Shown: piece after piece, positions 41,300 to 53,662 of the stretch
How positions within the stretch are numbered: position 1 is the first letter of the stretch
Layout: every line of letters begins with the position of its first letter
Origin: Labyrinthula sp. Ha
Lineage: Eukaryota > Sar > Bigyra > Labyrinthulida > Labyrinthulaceae
Reading direction: 5' to 3'
Length of the DNA: 64,000 nt
Assembly: GCA_015227615.1 (NCBI GenBank)
Contig: JAALGZ010000004.1
Span: 682,001 to 746,000, forward strand
The notes under the pieces: generated by a model
The model's database searches: none
Seen by the model: only the letters and a program-made list of their open reading frames with translations
Told to the model about the DNA's origin: nothing
Translations under genes and position numbers: made by a program

Positions 41300-44200
41300 G
41301 CACTATGATTTAAGTTCAAATTAAATAAAGTAATATTTGAATGCGTTAACATATATGAGTAAACTTAACCAACACATGTAAAAAAATATTTTTTAGCTGG
41401 TTGAGTATTTGGCTCAAAATCTAGGAGGTTTAATAAATACAGAAGCATTAATTTCTTACATGTAGAACTATTATAATTGGTTGGCCGAATCTTATTGAAG
41501 AGAAATGTAGTAACTGTTTGCATTATATTCGTCATTTCAGTCATTCTAGAGGTGGCTCTAACTTGATTTATAACAGATGCGAGTATTACAGGTACCGAGG
41601 TCATGTTCATGTTTCTATTGTGCATATTTTTCGCTAAGTAGATAAGAGCAATGATATTCAAAACCTTGATATATATTTTGTATTCTAGTCGTATACATTC
41701 CCGTTTCATATTTCTTATCCTTGTCAATTTTGTTTTTTTTGCAACAAGGAGACACTTATCTTCCTCAGTTTTTATCATTTTAATACTTATGCTGCCGTTG
41801 CTCTTAGCTTATCTTAAATGGTATGTGTATTCTCTCATATGTCCTTAGGAATTGGGATATTTAAACCCAGTAAGACTGGATCAGGGCGGCTAGGATTGAG
41901 ATTCCATTAACTTAATATTACTCATATTTTCAACATATATTTTAACGAATATCTGCTCTAGTTCACCAAATATCTAATACAGAAGGATTCATACTATAGG
42001 AAAACCAATATGGACAGTTCAACCATGCTGTCTTTGGTGTCGAGTTAGTCATTTATATCTGCTTTATCGAACTATATGATGTTGGTACTATACTTACTAG
42101 AATTTTTTAGACGTTTGTAATATTACAGCGAGGTTTGTTCTTCAATTCCAGCTCCTGTAGAGCTCGAAAACGGTTTATGCATTATTCAAATAGATGCTTG
42201 ATCCCAAAATTTTTAATCATTTTAAATAAACCACTGTACAAAATACCACAATCAATTATAATCTTGTTGGAAAAAATTTGAACCTATCTAGGCAGTTAGC
42301 TATAAATAGCATAAGTGATTCAATTAACTTGTTTATGAATGGAAGTGGTTTTATGACTGAAGTCACCAATACTTAATTAAGTAATTTAACTTTTTCTATT
42401 AATTTTCAGTTTGAATATATCTTATTGCACAGTTTATCTCAGTCTGCTTACATTCATAGGAGGAATTAAGATAGTCTCTCTACTCTTCATCATCTTATCT
42501 GTGATAATTTTTGTCCCTATAGTTTTTATCTCATATTGTTTAATGTTCTTATTGTCTTTGTCATATCGTTTACCCGGTTTAAATTCTGTAATGCATCATT
42601 TGTAACTTTTTCTCTATCTCCTGTGGCTAAGATATCATGAACATATAGAAGTAAGCAAAATTATACATCATCTAGTTATCCCCAGTGCTAAAGTGCAATT
42701 TAATGACAAAAATTCAACGGGTATGGCAGTAAAAATTTCATCTACGACTCAGGTAGATGTTCTGCTACTTTTTTTAAGCCGTGGTTAACGCTGACCAATA
42801 TCCACATAAGTTTATACTATTCCTTCAAACCTTTTGTTGGAAGGTATTAGTAATTGAGATACAAAATCTACATGATTGATCACAAATTTAATGCCTCTAC
42901 TTGGGCATTTTGTGTTCTATACAACATCTATAAGACATGAAGAGTATGATAGCCTCTTAATTAGACCCTGTAAAAGACGTTTTGTTTCTTGTTTCCATGG
43001 TTTTAATGTCATTGTAGAATATACCTTATTGTATTGAGTAGCATATTCTCATTTCACAAATTTCAATAAAGTCAAATACTCTGATTATTTCTGTTACTTA
43101 GTCACTGAATTATGTTATTTTATAATGATAGCAATCATAAGCACTCTTTATATCAGATATCGCAGCTAGTATTATTTTCTTCCTAGTACTTCATTTCGGA
43201 AAATTTTATTGAAACCAACTGCTTCTTGTAATGTTATAATAGAGACCCATACTTTTTAAAATTAAGCTTTTAATTTATCTGTAAGAAGCGTATTCTATTT
43301 ACCGTTGCACCTTAAAGACCTAGTTTTTGCTTCATGTTGTGAATTCTTTGGACCGAACTTCGCATTTAGTTCCATTTTATATTCCAATAAAAGTTTTTAT
43401 CATTTCGAAAGATTTTTGGGTCATTATATCTTACATCTACATATTTTTTTTCTATTTTTAGCACTTCTCTGCTTCATATTGATAAAACTTTTTATGTGAT
43501 GTACATATCCAATGTTTGTGGTATAAATAGGGTTTATAGCTGGGAGCCTTTCAACTGGGATTTTACTATCAAAACGTTCCTGGTGAGAAGAAGTTGCCCG
43601 GTGTGACCAATTATACTGATAATGAAAACACAGTCGCTTGAGACCTACGACTTTAGTTATTACCTATTCCTTATTAATTTCTAATTCAATTTTATGTGGA
43701 TTACTATTCATTTCTCCGGTTGAACTTAGAGCTCCTAATATGACACAGCTCTGCGAAAATCAATACCCTTTGGCTTAACAGTAGCTTATCGAAGCTAAGC
43801 ACGTGTGTTTTCTACAGTTGAAGCTTAAATGAAAGTTTTTTTCATTCAAATGTCTTATTTACGTGCAATAGTCCGCAATTAGATCATTTTACCATTTCAA
43901 TAATTGGGTATCATATTGAGAAGCACTGCAGAAGGTTTTTCAAGTTTTTGCTATAGGAAAACGATTATTAAGCCTTCGCATTCATTGATTTGGAGCCGGA
44001 TTTTTATGTTATTCTCAGGTTCGTACAAATCTGGTATTTCTAATACTATTGCAGGAGGTTTTCATATCCCACCTTATGATTAAGCTTCATTAGTGATTAA
44101 TAATTGAGCGCCAGTTTGTCTTAAGTAAATATAGAGATAGTTTGTAGGCCCTTTTTTCAATTAATCCACATAATATTTTACTTAATTCTGCATTTATCCC

Positions 44201-46100
44201 TGGTTTATGAACGCTATGGAGAATATAGCAGAAAAATTATCGTCAATGATGATTTAAAACTACTTGTTTCTGAGTTTTTTAACATTAAAAAGGATTTATG
44301 ATTGATCTCTTGTTCGTTTTATTTTTCTTTGGTGCATTGGTTGGAGGGATATATATTATCATTATCTCAGTTTTGATATATTAGTGTTCAGCATAATATT
44401 TTTTACTTACTTTAAACCTACATCCCTTAGCTATATAACTGCTACATTAAATTCCTAAGTACTCCCTTGTCAAAATAATCATCTGCATTTTGGGTATATT
44501 CTTACTTTTACAAGAATAAAACATTATGAAATAGCAAAAGCATTCTGTTATGAATTGGATCCTATTCTCGTCACTCTTAAAAAGTACTGTAATTGCCGCT
44601 GTTATACATAAAATAATATTTAATTGAGAGTTTGGTCACTCAAATGTGTATCTGCTTGCTTCTTGATACGGCATTGAAGCAATCTTCAGAGATTTCATGT
44701 CACTTTATTTTTGGATGCGCTGCATTATAGCGGTCAAGCAAAACATGGGAACTTTCTCTTTGCGTGGAAATTAGAAATGGGTTATTTGTATCTCTTATAG
44801 GTTTTTCTTTTAACAGACAATGATGGTCAATTGTTGTTTTAATAAGAACACCCATCTTATGATAGTATGCTTGCCCTTATACTTATATCCCGATGGTGTC
44901 TTCATCTTTGTGCTTCATGCGCAACTAGCTGCATGTTATCTAAAATTCTTAACTTATACATTGCGATTCCCTTATTATTATTAAGCATAATTTTCTATCT
45001 GTATCCACTTTTATGAACTTTTTCAAAGGAAAACTTTATCATCGGAGAGTTCGCAATTTAAATTTTCGAGTCTTCTCGCAGCTATTATTTTCGCACGGAT
45101 CATATCTTAGATAGTTTCTATATTGTTTAATATTTTCATCAATATCTCTATTTACAAGGTTTTGATATGATGCCTGTTTCGGTAATCAAGCATAAATTAC
45201 GCTCTTTTTCTTCGGGTATATTAGAGTCATCTTTCCCCTTTAACCCATTGGAATTATTGCCAAAACCCTTTTCATTGACTAACAATATTCTTCCCTTGCC
45301 TTTTGTTATTGTTATCGAACTATAATACTTATTTTACCTTGGGTTTTCGTGATTTATATATACATTTATATTTGATTTTTACTCTTTTCGTTTTTAAATT
45401 AATACCATTGATACTATAATCTCTGATTTTCCGAGTTTGCAATTCCTTCGCGTGTTTTAAGTCACCTTTTCTAGATCTGTCAAATATCCTCCTCAAGAAC
45501 ATCTGCACTTATAATTCACCCAGCTCCAGAATTTAACCCTTTTTTAGGCTTAAGCTCTGTAACCATCGCTTAGCTTTACTGTCAGTTATTATTGGCACTA
45601 TTAATCACGATGCTTATGATCGTGATAGTTTTGAGATCTTTGGAAGCTGAGGTCGTGCTCTAGGAGTACACTTTGTTCACCGTTCTAGTGAGCTTTAACT
45701 CTCATATTGCTCGTTTCTTGTATTTATTACATTTTTTGAAGTTTTGACAAATTTAACACGTATCTAGATAATGCTAAAGTGAACCGACACACTAATGGTT
45801 TTGTCGTGTAAAAGTACTTTATATGTTTCAAGATGACGGAATTTTAAGTTATCCCTATTGGTGTCGGCAACTATGTGAAAAGTATATACATCTTCAGACT
45901 AAACCGACCTTACTATTATTCCAATCTTGTCTTCCACGCTACACTATAATCAAGCCTCTCGATCTTCTCGAATATTGCGGTGAAGTCATCAGTTTCCTGA
46001 CCCATACCATTGACTACTTAAGACCGCAACATAAGTCTTATTTTTGTTTTATTGTAGACTCTTATTAGAATTGTGTCACTCTTTCGGTACTTTTTCAATG
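41300..46100 (-). mobile_element. Decayed Ty1/copia-type LTR retroelement (fossil)
   Basis: On the minus strand, degraded but recognisable parts lie in the gag-integrase-RT-RNase H order of copia elements. They are a gag-like N-terminal segment near 45.95 kb, a zinc-knuckle-like segment near 45.0 kb, an integrase zinc-binding-like segment near 44.7 kb, the start of reverse transcriptase near 43.4 kb, an RT active-site segment of the LLLYVxDIL type near 42.64 kb, and an RNase H-like end near 41.6 kb. The plus strand is T-rich throughout, as expected for an A-rich coding strand on the minus side. The copy is broken by many changes and has no intact frame. Long terminal repeats could not be found. 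It is probably old. Boundaries are approximate. Confidence 0.6.
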
Positions 46101-49096
46101 TTTACAGCAACTTTTATTTCTTGTAATCTTTCCTTTATGGAATAGGCTACTGTGTTTTAATAGATGTTGTATACTTGGTTTTTATATTTTCTCTTGGAAT
46201 CTATTAGAGGCATGGGAATCTATTTTTCTTGAAAAATGTCTCTCCAATGCTCAATAAATTTTACTTACTCTTTCCCCATAAGAATCAACTTGAATACTTA
46301 GCAAAAGAAAAACAGTTCTCAGTGCTTTCATCTATCTTAATATTAGAATCCATAGTCGATTTTGTTGTTAGCTTCTGGAGTACTTCTCCCTATATGGTTA
46401 TTGACCTGTTGTTTGTGTTTTTTTAATTAAATTATGTTTTAGAATATCTAAGGAATGAAACTTCACTGAAAGTTTGTACCTGCTTCGTTTCATGTTGCAG
46501 TAGTAATTTTGGCTCGAGGATTACTCTGAAAAGATTCTAGCAATTAATGTACCATTTCTGTTTGAGAACTCTGTTTTAGTACCTTTGCTTTACTTTCAAA
46601 TGATGGATCATGTCGATTAATGGCTTACATTTACGAAGAAACACATTCAGGCTACAATCCATGTTAAATCTGAAGACAAACTGTTTTTCTATCAGGAATG
46701 TTAATCATTAAAGTCATAATAGCTGGTTTGATTAGTAATATGTTTGTCGAATTCTTCTATATCCAAAAACATTTTGTGTTAGTGTGTCTAGGTTTCAGTT
46801 CTTTGCTATAGCTATGAAAATTTTAACTATAGACTTTAAGCATTACCATATCCCACAAGGATGAATACATGGTTCAATTTCTTTGAGAGTTAACTGACCT
46901 ATACTTTTCTAGGATATTTGTATTAGATTTGAAAGTTTACAAGTGCATTAACGCTTTTTTCAAAGATATGAACTTCTTTGTTCACGTTGAATTGGATAAA
47001 TTATGATGAAGTATGTGTGCTAGTTGAATTGTTTTTCAACAGGACAACTTTACATCGCAAATTTTTAAGCGCACATTTAACATGATACCGGGGTACTCAA
47101 CTCTTAAGTACGATCTAAATGAAAGTACTTTGTGTTTTTAGAGTGACAGAATTTTGCAGGCTCATATTGCCGCCATTTTCCTTTTCTAAGGTATTTTTTC
47201 CTTTTGTACCATTTGTTGTCCTCAGCAACCTAAGAGGTAAAAACTGGTTTGCACAGGTTTCTTACTAAATGATTTCTCTAAAACAGTATTTAGTATTTTT
47301 TTTGATTTAGAGACCAGGAAACAACGCGATCGTTTTGCACAAGTAATGAGGTGCAACTTCTAGGATCTCTCTCTATATTTGCTTTCATGGTATATTTCGT
47401 AGATATGTTTGTCTTCTGAAGTGGTAGATTTGAGAACGATTTCTTGTTGGAAGGCATTGTATATTCTCATGAATCTGAAGATGTTGCTTATAATGATTCT
47501 ATTGTGAGTTTTGAAGTTGGTAAGCATAGATCCGTTTGAGCATTGAATATTTGTTACTTATACTCAAAGTATTTCCATTTCACAAAGTAGCCATTAAGAA
47601 GATATTGTGAATCGAAAAGTGGTTCTACTAAGCATTCACACGGACAATGTTGCTATCAGATGATAAAATAATTATCGAATATGTATTATATCGTTTTTGA
47701 GGGAAAAATAACAGCACCTGCATATATAAACGAAGAGAGAATTTAGTTGAATAGAAACAGTCTTCCATGTATATCTTTCTCTCTCTCTGAGATATTGGAT
47801 GTCATTGTATCGTTTTCAACTCTCCTCTCGGCATATAACAGTTCCCTCGTGAACCCTAACATCGTTTCTGATGTGAAACGAATCCGACACTACAAATACC
47901 CCATGTATTTATAGTACTATTGTTCCATTCTCATTAAGGACCACCAACAGCATTTTCTCGTAAAGATTAAGCTACTTGCTATAAAATTACCAAAAACCTA
48001 TTAGTATGGCTGTCTACCAGAGAGGAAAAATTGCCAATAACCCCAACGACGTGATTCCTCCGGGAAGAAGGCGGTATGTAAAAGGCGGGTGAAAAAGGTG
48101 TTAGTTGGGTATGAAGTTGGGTTAGTTTCAAACATTGGTATATTACACTTCTCATTTTTCTTGAATTATAAGGTCAAGATGGGAAAAGTATATTATATAG
48201 TATAATATAATAGGTTTAATAAAAATACGCTGCACCTGAATTCTTCCCAGGATAATGGTGTTCAACGCGGAAAACTTAGAACCCGCTTTAACACTGACCA
48301 AGAGGTACCCGTTACCGAGCAGAGTAGAACCGGAAGGTGCTTGAGGGCGATCTTTCGAGATAAACTTCAACTTTTGTGTTTCTACTAACATGAACTTATT
48401 ATTCTATAATACATATATTCGAAATTAAGTAACAAGCATATTGTCCCTAAGTTTTTTTCAGTGCTGAGCAATTATTCTTAGCATTTGGATCGTTGTATTT
48501 CTTATAAATAACCTCTCCAACAAAATAAAAACATTAAATTTATTAATAATGGCATAAGTTAAGTTAATAAACACAAAATTATTATGTACATTTATGGAAT
48601 AAACTCAATAAATTTTATTTGTAACAGCTTAAAGCGGTGTAAACTTAGCTAAGAAAACAGAAATGGATCCTATGTGACTGCGTTGCATAGACCAGTTTGC
48701 TTTTATTGGATGCAACTGTATTTAGCTATGCAACTAAAAACTTAGTGTACGAAGCAATCCTGTCAAAAAAGAAGACTTGGCCACCCACAGGAGTGAGCAA
48801 ATATAAAGTTAAGATACCATATCGGTTTCACAACGGGAAAATATTCACTAGAAGAGGAATAAGTTTGACCCGATTAAAATACATTTCCCGTTTTGTCGGT
48901 ACTAGAATACCGTTCCCGGTTAAAATCTGTAATGTGTATTGATATCCGGTAGTTACCCGAAACCGGGATCTTCACAAACATGCGTCTTTATCAAACAAGA
49001 GAAAGCTGAATGATGTAACAGCCCTTTATACCAGAAAAGTATTTATATAAATCAAAAGAGAAACAAAATTAAAATAAAAGCAAAAAATAAAATAAA
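46101..49096. other. Gene-free stretch with a less AT-rich segment
   Basis: No assured gene. 48,000-48,380 is richer in G+C than its surroundings and holds two protein-like frames: a 28-codon plus-strand frame from ATG at 48006 that runs into GTATGT (a splice-donor-like word), and a 79-codon minus-strand ATG frame at 48391-48152. Neither is recognised. A frame at 48697-48942 lacks an ATG. Around 48,880-48,970, several CCCG/CCGGTAG-type words precede the secreted repeat protein and may be regulatory. The gag end of the copia fossil and its 5' terminal repeat may extend into the left part. Confidence 0.4.
48152..48391 (-). CDS. Unrecognised ORF in a G+C-richer segment
   Basis: A 79-codon ATG frame whose first 50 residues look protein-like (LKFISKDRPQAPSGSTLLGN, then GYLLVSVKAGSKFSALN), while the rest turns AT-rich and hydrophobic. 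A CAG/GTGCAG word near residue 53 could be a splice donor, so this could be the first exon of a split gene. I do not recognise the product. It may also be non-coding or part of an old element. Confidence 0.25.
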   Translation of the reverse strand: MLVETQKLKFISKDRPQAPSGSTLLGNGYLLVSVKAGSKFSALNTIILGRIQVQRIFIKPIILYYIIYFSHLDLIIQEK

Positions 49097-49624
49097 ATGA
49101 AAGTTGAAATTTTTCTATGTGCTGTTTTAAGTTCTGTTGCTATTGCTAATGGATCAGCCGCCCCTACCTTGAGATATCTTCGTTCAGCCCAAGGAGGAAA
49201 TGCTAGGCGCCAAGAGAAAGGACATAAAGGAAATCCTGGACACCAAGGACAAGGACATGGAGGGAATCCAGGTCATCAAGGGCAAGGGCATGGAGGGAAT
49301 CCTGGACATCAAGGACAAGGACATGGTCCACCAACTGAGGCTGAGTACGAGTATGGAGTTTCGGGAAGTGGTTTGCCACCTATGCATCCTCCTAAAGAAT
49401 ACGAGGATGAAGACTCGGCTTCCATTGAGTACGAATATGATGATGTATCGTCGGATGAAGATGATGATGTATCGTCCGATGAAGATGATGATGTATCATC
49501 GGATGAAGATGATGATGTATCATCGGATGAAGATGATGATGAAGACACGTCTTCCAGTGAGTACGAATATGATGATGTATCCTCGGATGAAGGTGAGGAC
49601 AGAGGGTTAGAGTCTAGAAACTAA
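49097..49624 (+). CDS. Secreted low-complexity protein with Gly/His repeats and acidic Ser/Asp repeats
   Basis: A 175-residue frame. Residues 1-21 form a clear signal peptide (MKVEIFLCAVLSSVAIANGS-A). Residues 42-74 are three tandem copies of an 11-residue unit GHxGNPGHQGQ. Residues about 77-114 are Tyr/Glu/Pro-rich, and residues 115-146 are four copies of DDVSSDED, followed by a Ser/Tyr-rich piece and a fifth partial copy. The S-S-D-E-D motif is an ideal casein-kinase-2/FAM20C-type phosphorylation site, so the mature protein would be extremely acidic. No known domain is seen. An extracellular matrix, wall or mineral-binding role is suggested by analogy with acidic secreted repeat proteins, but that is inference. 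The gene stands alone, with A-rich leader and TATATAAA about 55 bp upstream. Confidence 0.75.
   Translation: MKVEIFLCAVLSSVAIANGSAAPTLRYLRSAQGGNARRQEKGHKGNPGHQGQGHGGNPGHQGQGHGGNPGHQGQGHGPPTEAEYEYGVSGSGLPPMHPPKEYEDEDSASIEYEYDDVSSDEDDDVSSDEDDDVSSDEDDDVSSDEDDDEDTSSSEYEYDDVSSDEGEDRGLESRN
49220..49318 (+). repeat. Tandem repeat, three 33-bp units (GHxGNPGHQGQ)
   Basis: Three near-identical 33-bp units inside the secreted protein gene. They differ at a few third positions and at one Lys/Gly codon, so the array is young or under homogenisation. Confidence 0.9.
49439..49534 (+). repeat. Tandem repeat, four 24-bp units (DDVSSDED)
   Basis: Four 24-bp units based on GATGATGTATCGTCGGATGA, differing only at the third base of Ser codons. 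A fifth, partial unit lies at about 49569-49592. Slippage or unequal exchange would readily change copy number. Confidence 0.9.
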
Positions 49625-52600
49625 ACAAGGGTCGCTAGCAAACTAAAACTCAAGGTCAGAGTTTAATGTATAAAGAATCACTATATTAAACTATTCAATG
49701 GTGACATAACCCAATTATTTCTCTAAGCATATAGAAAGCTGCTAGATTCCGCTCAGGATAATGTTCTACTAAAAATTTTTTATGTCTATATCCGCATAGA
49801 AAAAGTTCATATATTTTATTTTGCGCCAATATGCTGAAAAGTCCAAGAATACATCTTCTCAGCATAAAGAACTTTGCATTCTGTACTCGAAAGACTGTCA
49901 GTGTTTAAGCACCTCTGCCAGTGATTGAGACAAATTTCGTTTCCGGATTAGGACTGGCGAAGAGAAAGTAGCGCAACAGGTAGTAAACTAAATATTCTGG
50001 AATGAGTTAACCACTTCTTAGCCAAGAAATGAGCAAATAAATCCACCGAGGAGTCTTTGCAAACTTCATGCTTGTACATCAAATTGCACGATTGTGCAGA
50101 GTGCAATTTATATATCGATTTGCCTCGAAATGCACTTTTTCCTCCTAAAAAAACACAGCAATACATTATTTGCTAGTGAATCAGTAACATATTATTTTTT
50201 TCTGCATTAAGTAATGCAGATTTCTTCAACTAGTTTCGAACCCTGTTTGTATCAATGGCATCTAGATGTATAATAAATTCTATAAAGTTGCCGACAGTCG
50301 TTGAAATACATTCTTAAACAAATTCTTACAAGAAACTGCTTGCTTTTCGTGTCCATTGCCTACGATGTTCTCTATGCAAGAAGGGCAACAAGGCTCTCAA
50401 CTATAGATATAGCTGCAATAAAATCTTAATAACACGCGTTTAGAGAAGTAAATTTCAAGAGAGAATATCTGATTCCCTTTTTCTCATCTCCAAATTTCAG
50501 TTATTCTTAGTCATTTCGATTCCGTATTGCCGTCCAATTTATGAAGTACTAGGATTTATGCTTCTTCTCTCTAGGGAGTGGGAATTTTTCCTTTCAAAGT
50601 GTTTCACTTAGAATAATTTGATTGGTTCAAAACTATTTGGTCAATTCAGATTAATAAAAATATTATGAACATCAAGACAAGGAGAAGATAAACAGAGAAA
50701 AAGTAAGCAACAAGAAAAAGAGGGTAGACAGAAGATGGTTTTCATTGTTTTATTTGTCGCATAGTGCTATTTAAATTGGAAGAGGCTTTACAGGGAAAGA
50801 TATTTAGACTTGACACGAAATTCTTGTCTACATTTAAATTCCAAGAGTTATTACAAAACTTATTACCGAGAGTAGAAAACTCATAAAATTAGACTTACTT
50901 ACGGTAGATTATTATTTTTTGATTTCAAAATAAATATTATACCCCATCTATTAATAAAATTGGAGCTTTTTATTGTAATTAAACTCAGTCAGCTATAACA
51001 TTATTCTTGAACCCATTGGAATGTTACAATTTTGCTCCCTGAATGAACTGAAGAATGATTACTCTGTCTCCCAAAACAACTTTGTTTATGAAGCTCAATA
51101 AGTCATGATATTTAGCTTCTCAAACTTAAGTCATTAGATTTTTATTAATGAAACGTTGGTTAAGCGTTAGACCTTGAAATTAAGAAACATTAGAGTCGCT
51201 ACCTAAGATATGATTGTGTAACCAATATCGCTTTATCCTGGTACATGGTGATCAAGAAGTAGTTTTTCTGTTTCAAGTTTCAAAATTTCTACAGACAGTA
51301 TACCTACATCAATAGTCAAAACATCCTGGGAATCTTTTGAGGTAGATCTTGGTGACGTATTATCACTTTCTACTGAGATAGATCTGTTCCATGGCTTCTC
51401 TCCTTTTAGAGTTCTTGTATGACTCTGCAAATTTTTTGGAGCTTATTTTTACCAATTTTCCCAGTATATTCTAATGCGGGCAGATATAATGCAGCATAAT
51501 ATTAAAAGTTTGCAACCTTTAGGTGTTCCAGGTGTGAAAGTAATAATGATTTGTGGGTCAAAGCACGCATTGAAGCTGTATTTGATTATCTTTTGTCGCT
51601 TTGAGTATACCTTACTCTTGTTTGATCCAATTGAAAAGTTTTATTAAGCATCCGTAGGTGACATATAAAAACAGCGGTGATAGAATATTGTGCGAGGTTC
51701 TCTCATTTCCTTCGACCCTGGCTCTTTATAAAGAGAATATTGTTTATTCACGTCCGAACTAGGTCAACCAGGCCATATTAAGTAGAGAGAGAATACTGTG
51801 TATTGGTGTTCTATTCAAGAAGATTACCCTTCTTTCATAAGGAATCTCACCGAGTTTTGCCAATTAAATGTCTTGGTAATGGGAATGGTGCTTTATTAGT
51901 TTCACACCTTAGGAGAGGATCACCTGGGATTGCTAGTGCTCCTGAGAACCTTTTCCAAAAGTAAGCACTATGACTTATTAGTGGAGGTTAAATTGATTTA
52001 TTGGTAGCTCATCAAATATTTGTTGATCAGTTTTCTTGTTATTGATGATCTTGAGTATTGAGAACTCTAAGTTGAGCCATTGCTGATAATCAGTTTATTA
52101 TCAGAGCAACATCATAATCATTTGACACAAGTCAAAATCCCAATTCTCCTGGTGATAATTAGATTCAAAACAATTTTCAAATAACCATTTGTGTTCTTCA
52201 CCAAATCCATTGCCTAATCATCAGTGAGACGGGTAATGTGGAGGGTCCATAACAAACATCTTGGGAAACCTTGTATTGTTGTTTTCTGTGGAGGTACACT
52301 AACCTGCATCTTTGAATTCTGCTCATAAAATATTCCGTGCAACCATATGACTATCATCAGGCTGGTCAAAGACAGACTCTTCTTAGATGCGGCTAACTTT
52401 TTAAAGAGATGGTCAATAAGGAATCACCCTCTCTGCAGAAGTGTCTATGAACTGATTGATCTTTCTCCCCCAAGAATAATAAAAAAAGATATCTACCTCA
52501 CCCTCTGTTCTTGATATAATGTGCCCAAATTTGAGATCTCTTTCTTGCACAAACATGAAGGAGGTGAGCGCAGCAGTTCCGGATATTTCTACATCAATAA

Positions 52601-53662
52601 AAAGGATTAGAAGTTGACAATCTTGACTCTTTTTAGCTTGAGGAATGAAAGTACAAAAACGACAGCGGATACCATTTCTCCTATGCATTCTAAATGGGTA
52701 ATGTAACATCTGATAGGAAAAAACTTATGGCATTATGTAAATGACCTAAGACTAACAGGAAAATGCAGTACTAGATTACATCTTGAGCAAATGATGTGGC
52801 AGAATGATAACAAAACTGGGCTAAACGAAAACGATAATTTATTCACGGCTCAACCTTGGAGTTACATTCTTTTATTTTAATATTTTGTGTGGACCGCCCA
52901 GTAATCTACATCGCTTAATCAAACCTTCTCAGTGTAAAATAAATCTTCTTAGGCCCTATGGTTAGAGTTCCTCTAAAACGCTAGCTCCAGGGCACCAGTT
53001 ATGTCTTTTTACAAGGTCTCACTCTGAATAATAACCCTGGGCCCTGTATTTTTACCATTCTGCTATTCTGATCTATTTTGAGTGTTGCTCTTGAGTTTCA
53101 GTCATTGATATGTGTTAAATTGCATTATTGAATAAAATTTCGTTGATTTTCCCCGGTTTTAATTATCTGTTAGTTTACATTCCAGTGATCTTCTAGTTTA
53201 TAGTGTCAAGTTTTTTTTAAGTTATCCTCCTCTGCTGCTGTTTCTTTATGCAAATATAGTTAACTTTTGGTATAGATTTCAATAGCTGAGAGCTGAAATA
53301 TATGTATAAATGGCTTGTAATATATTCATCTGTACCCGAATCTGTTTTTCTTCACTTCAAAGGACTTTCTCCATACCTATTCATCATTTCCTTTTCTTCT
53401 GGTATCTTTCATCTCTGTTTACCTAGATTCTCCTGTTAATTTTTGAATTATTCTTAGTTCTAGTTATTTTTGAACTGACATTTTTGGAAATAAGCATTTA
53501 TGAAATTACTTGTGATTGGAATTTGCATGATAAATTGCCGTGCATTTTCCACAGGCAAAACTCGCAATTTCATTAGTTGAATTATTTCGGACTTTAAACT
53601 GAGAAGAAAGACATTTTACTTGCCGTTAAATTAATTCTATCTGTTAAATACATAGAAAAAAA
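49625..53662. other. Gene-free stretch
   Basis: This 4-kb gap has no intact gene. ATG frames of 72 and 98 codons at 49948-50166 and 52413-52709 (minus) match no family I know. A zinc-finger-like relic is listed separately at 51233-51480. A TTTCGAACCC word near 50,230 superficially looks like a tRNA T loop, but no tRNA fold surrounds it. Confidence 0.45.
51233..51480 (-). pseudogene. Possible C2H2 zinc-finger gene relic
   Basis: A minus-strand frame contains NLQSHTRTLKGEKPW, very like the end of a C2H2 finger plus the inter-finger linker (LxxHxRTHTGEKP). Sequence just upstream (CPH…GK…) could be the degraded start of that finger. No intact gene surrounds it. The similarity is short, so chance is possible. 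Confidence 0.3.

Noticed and set aside
41365-41778. 137-codon minus-strand frame as an independent gene
   Set aside because: It overlaps the RNase H-like end of the copia fossil and has no other feature.
48697-48942. 81-codon plus-strand frame as a gene
   Set aside because: No ATG start; the segment reads sensibly only in part and has no known similarity.
49309-49548. Ser-rich 79-codon antisense frame
   Set aside because: A shadow of the DDVSSDED repeat in the secreted protein gene.
50225-50245. Possible tRNA T loop (TTTCGAACCC)
   Set aside because: No matching acceptor, D or anticodon stem can be drawn around it on either strand.
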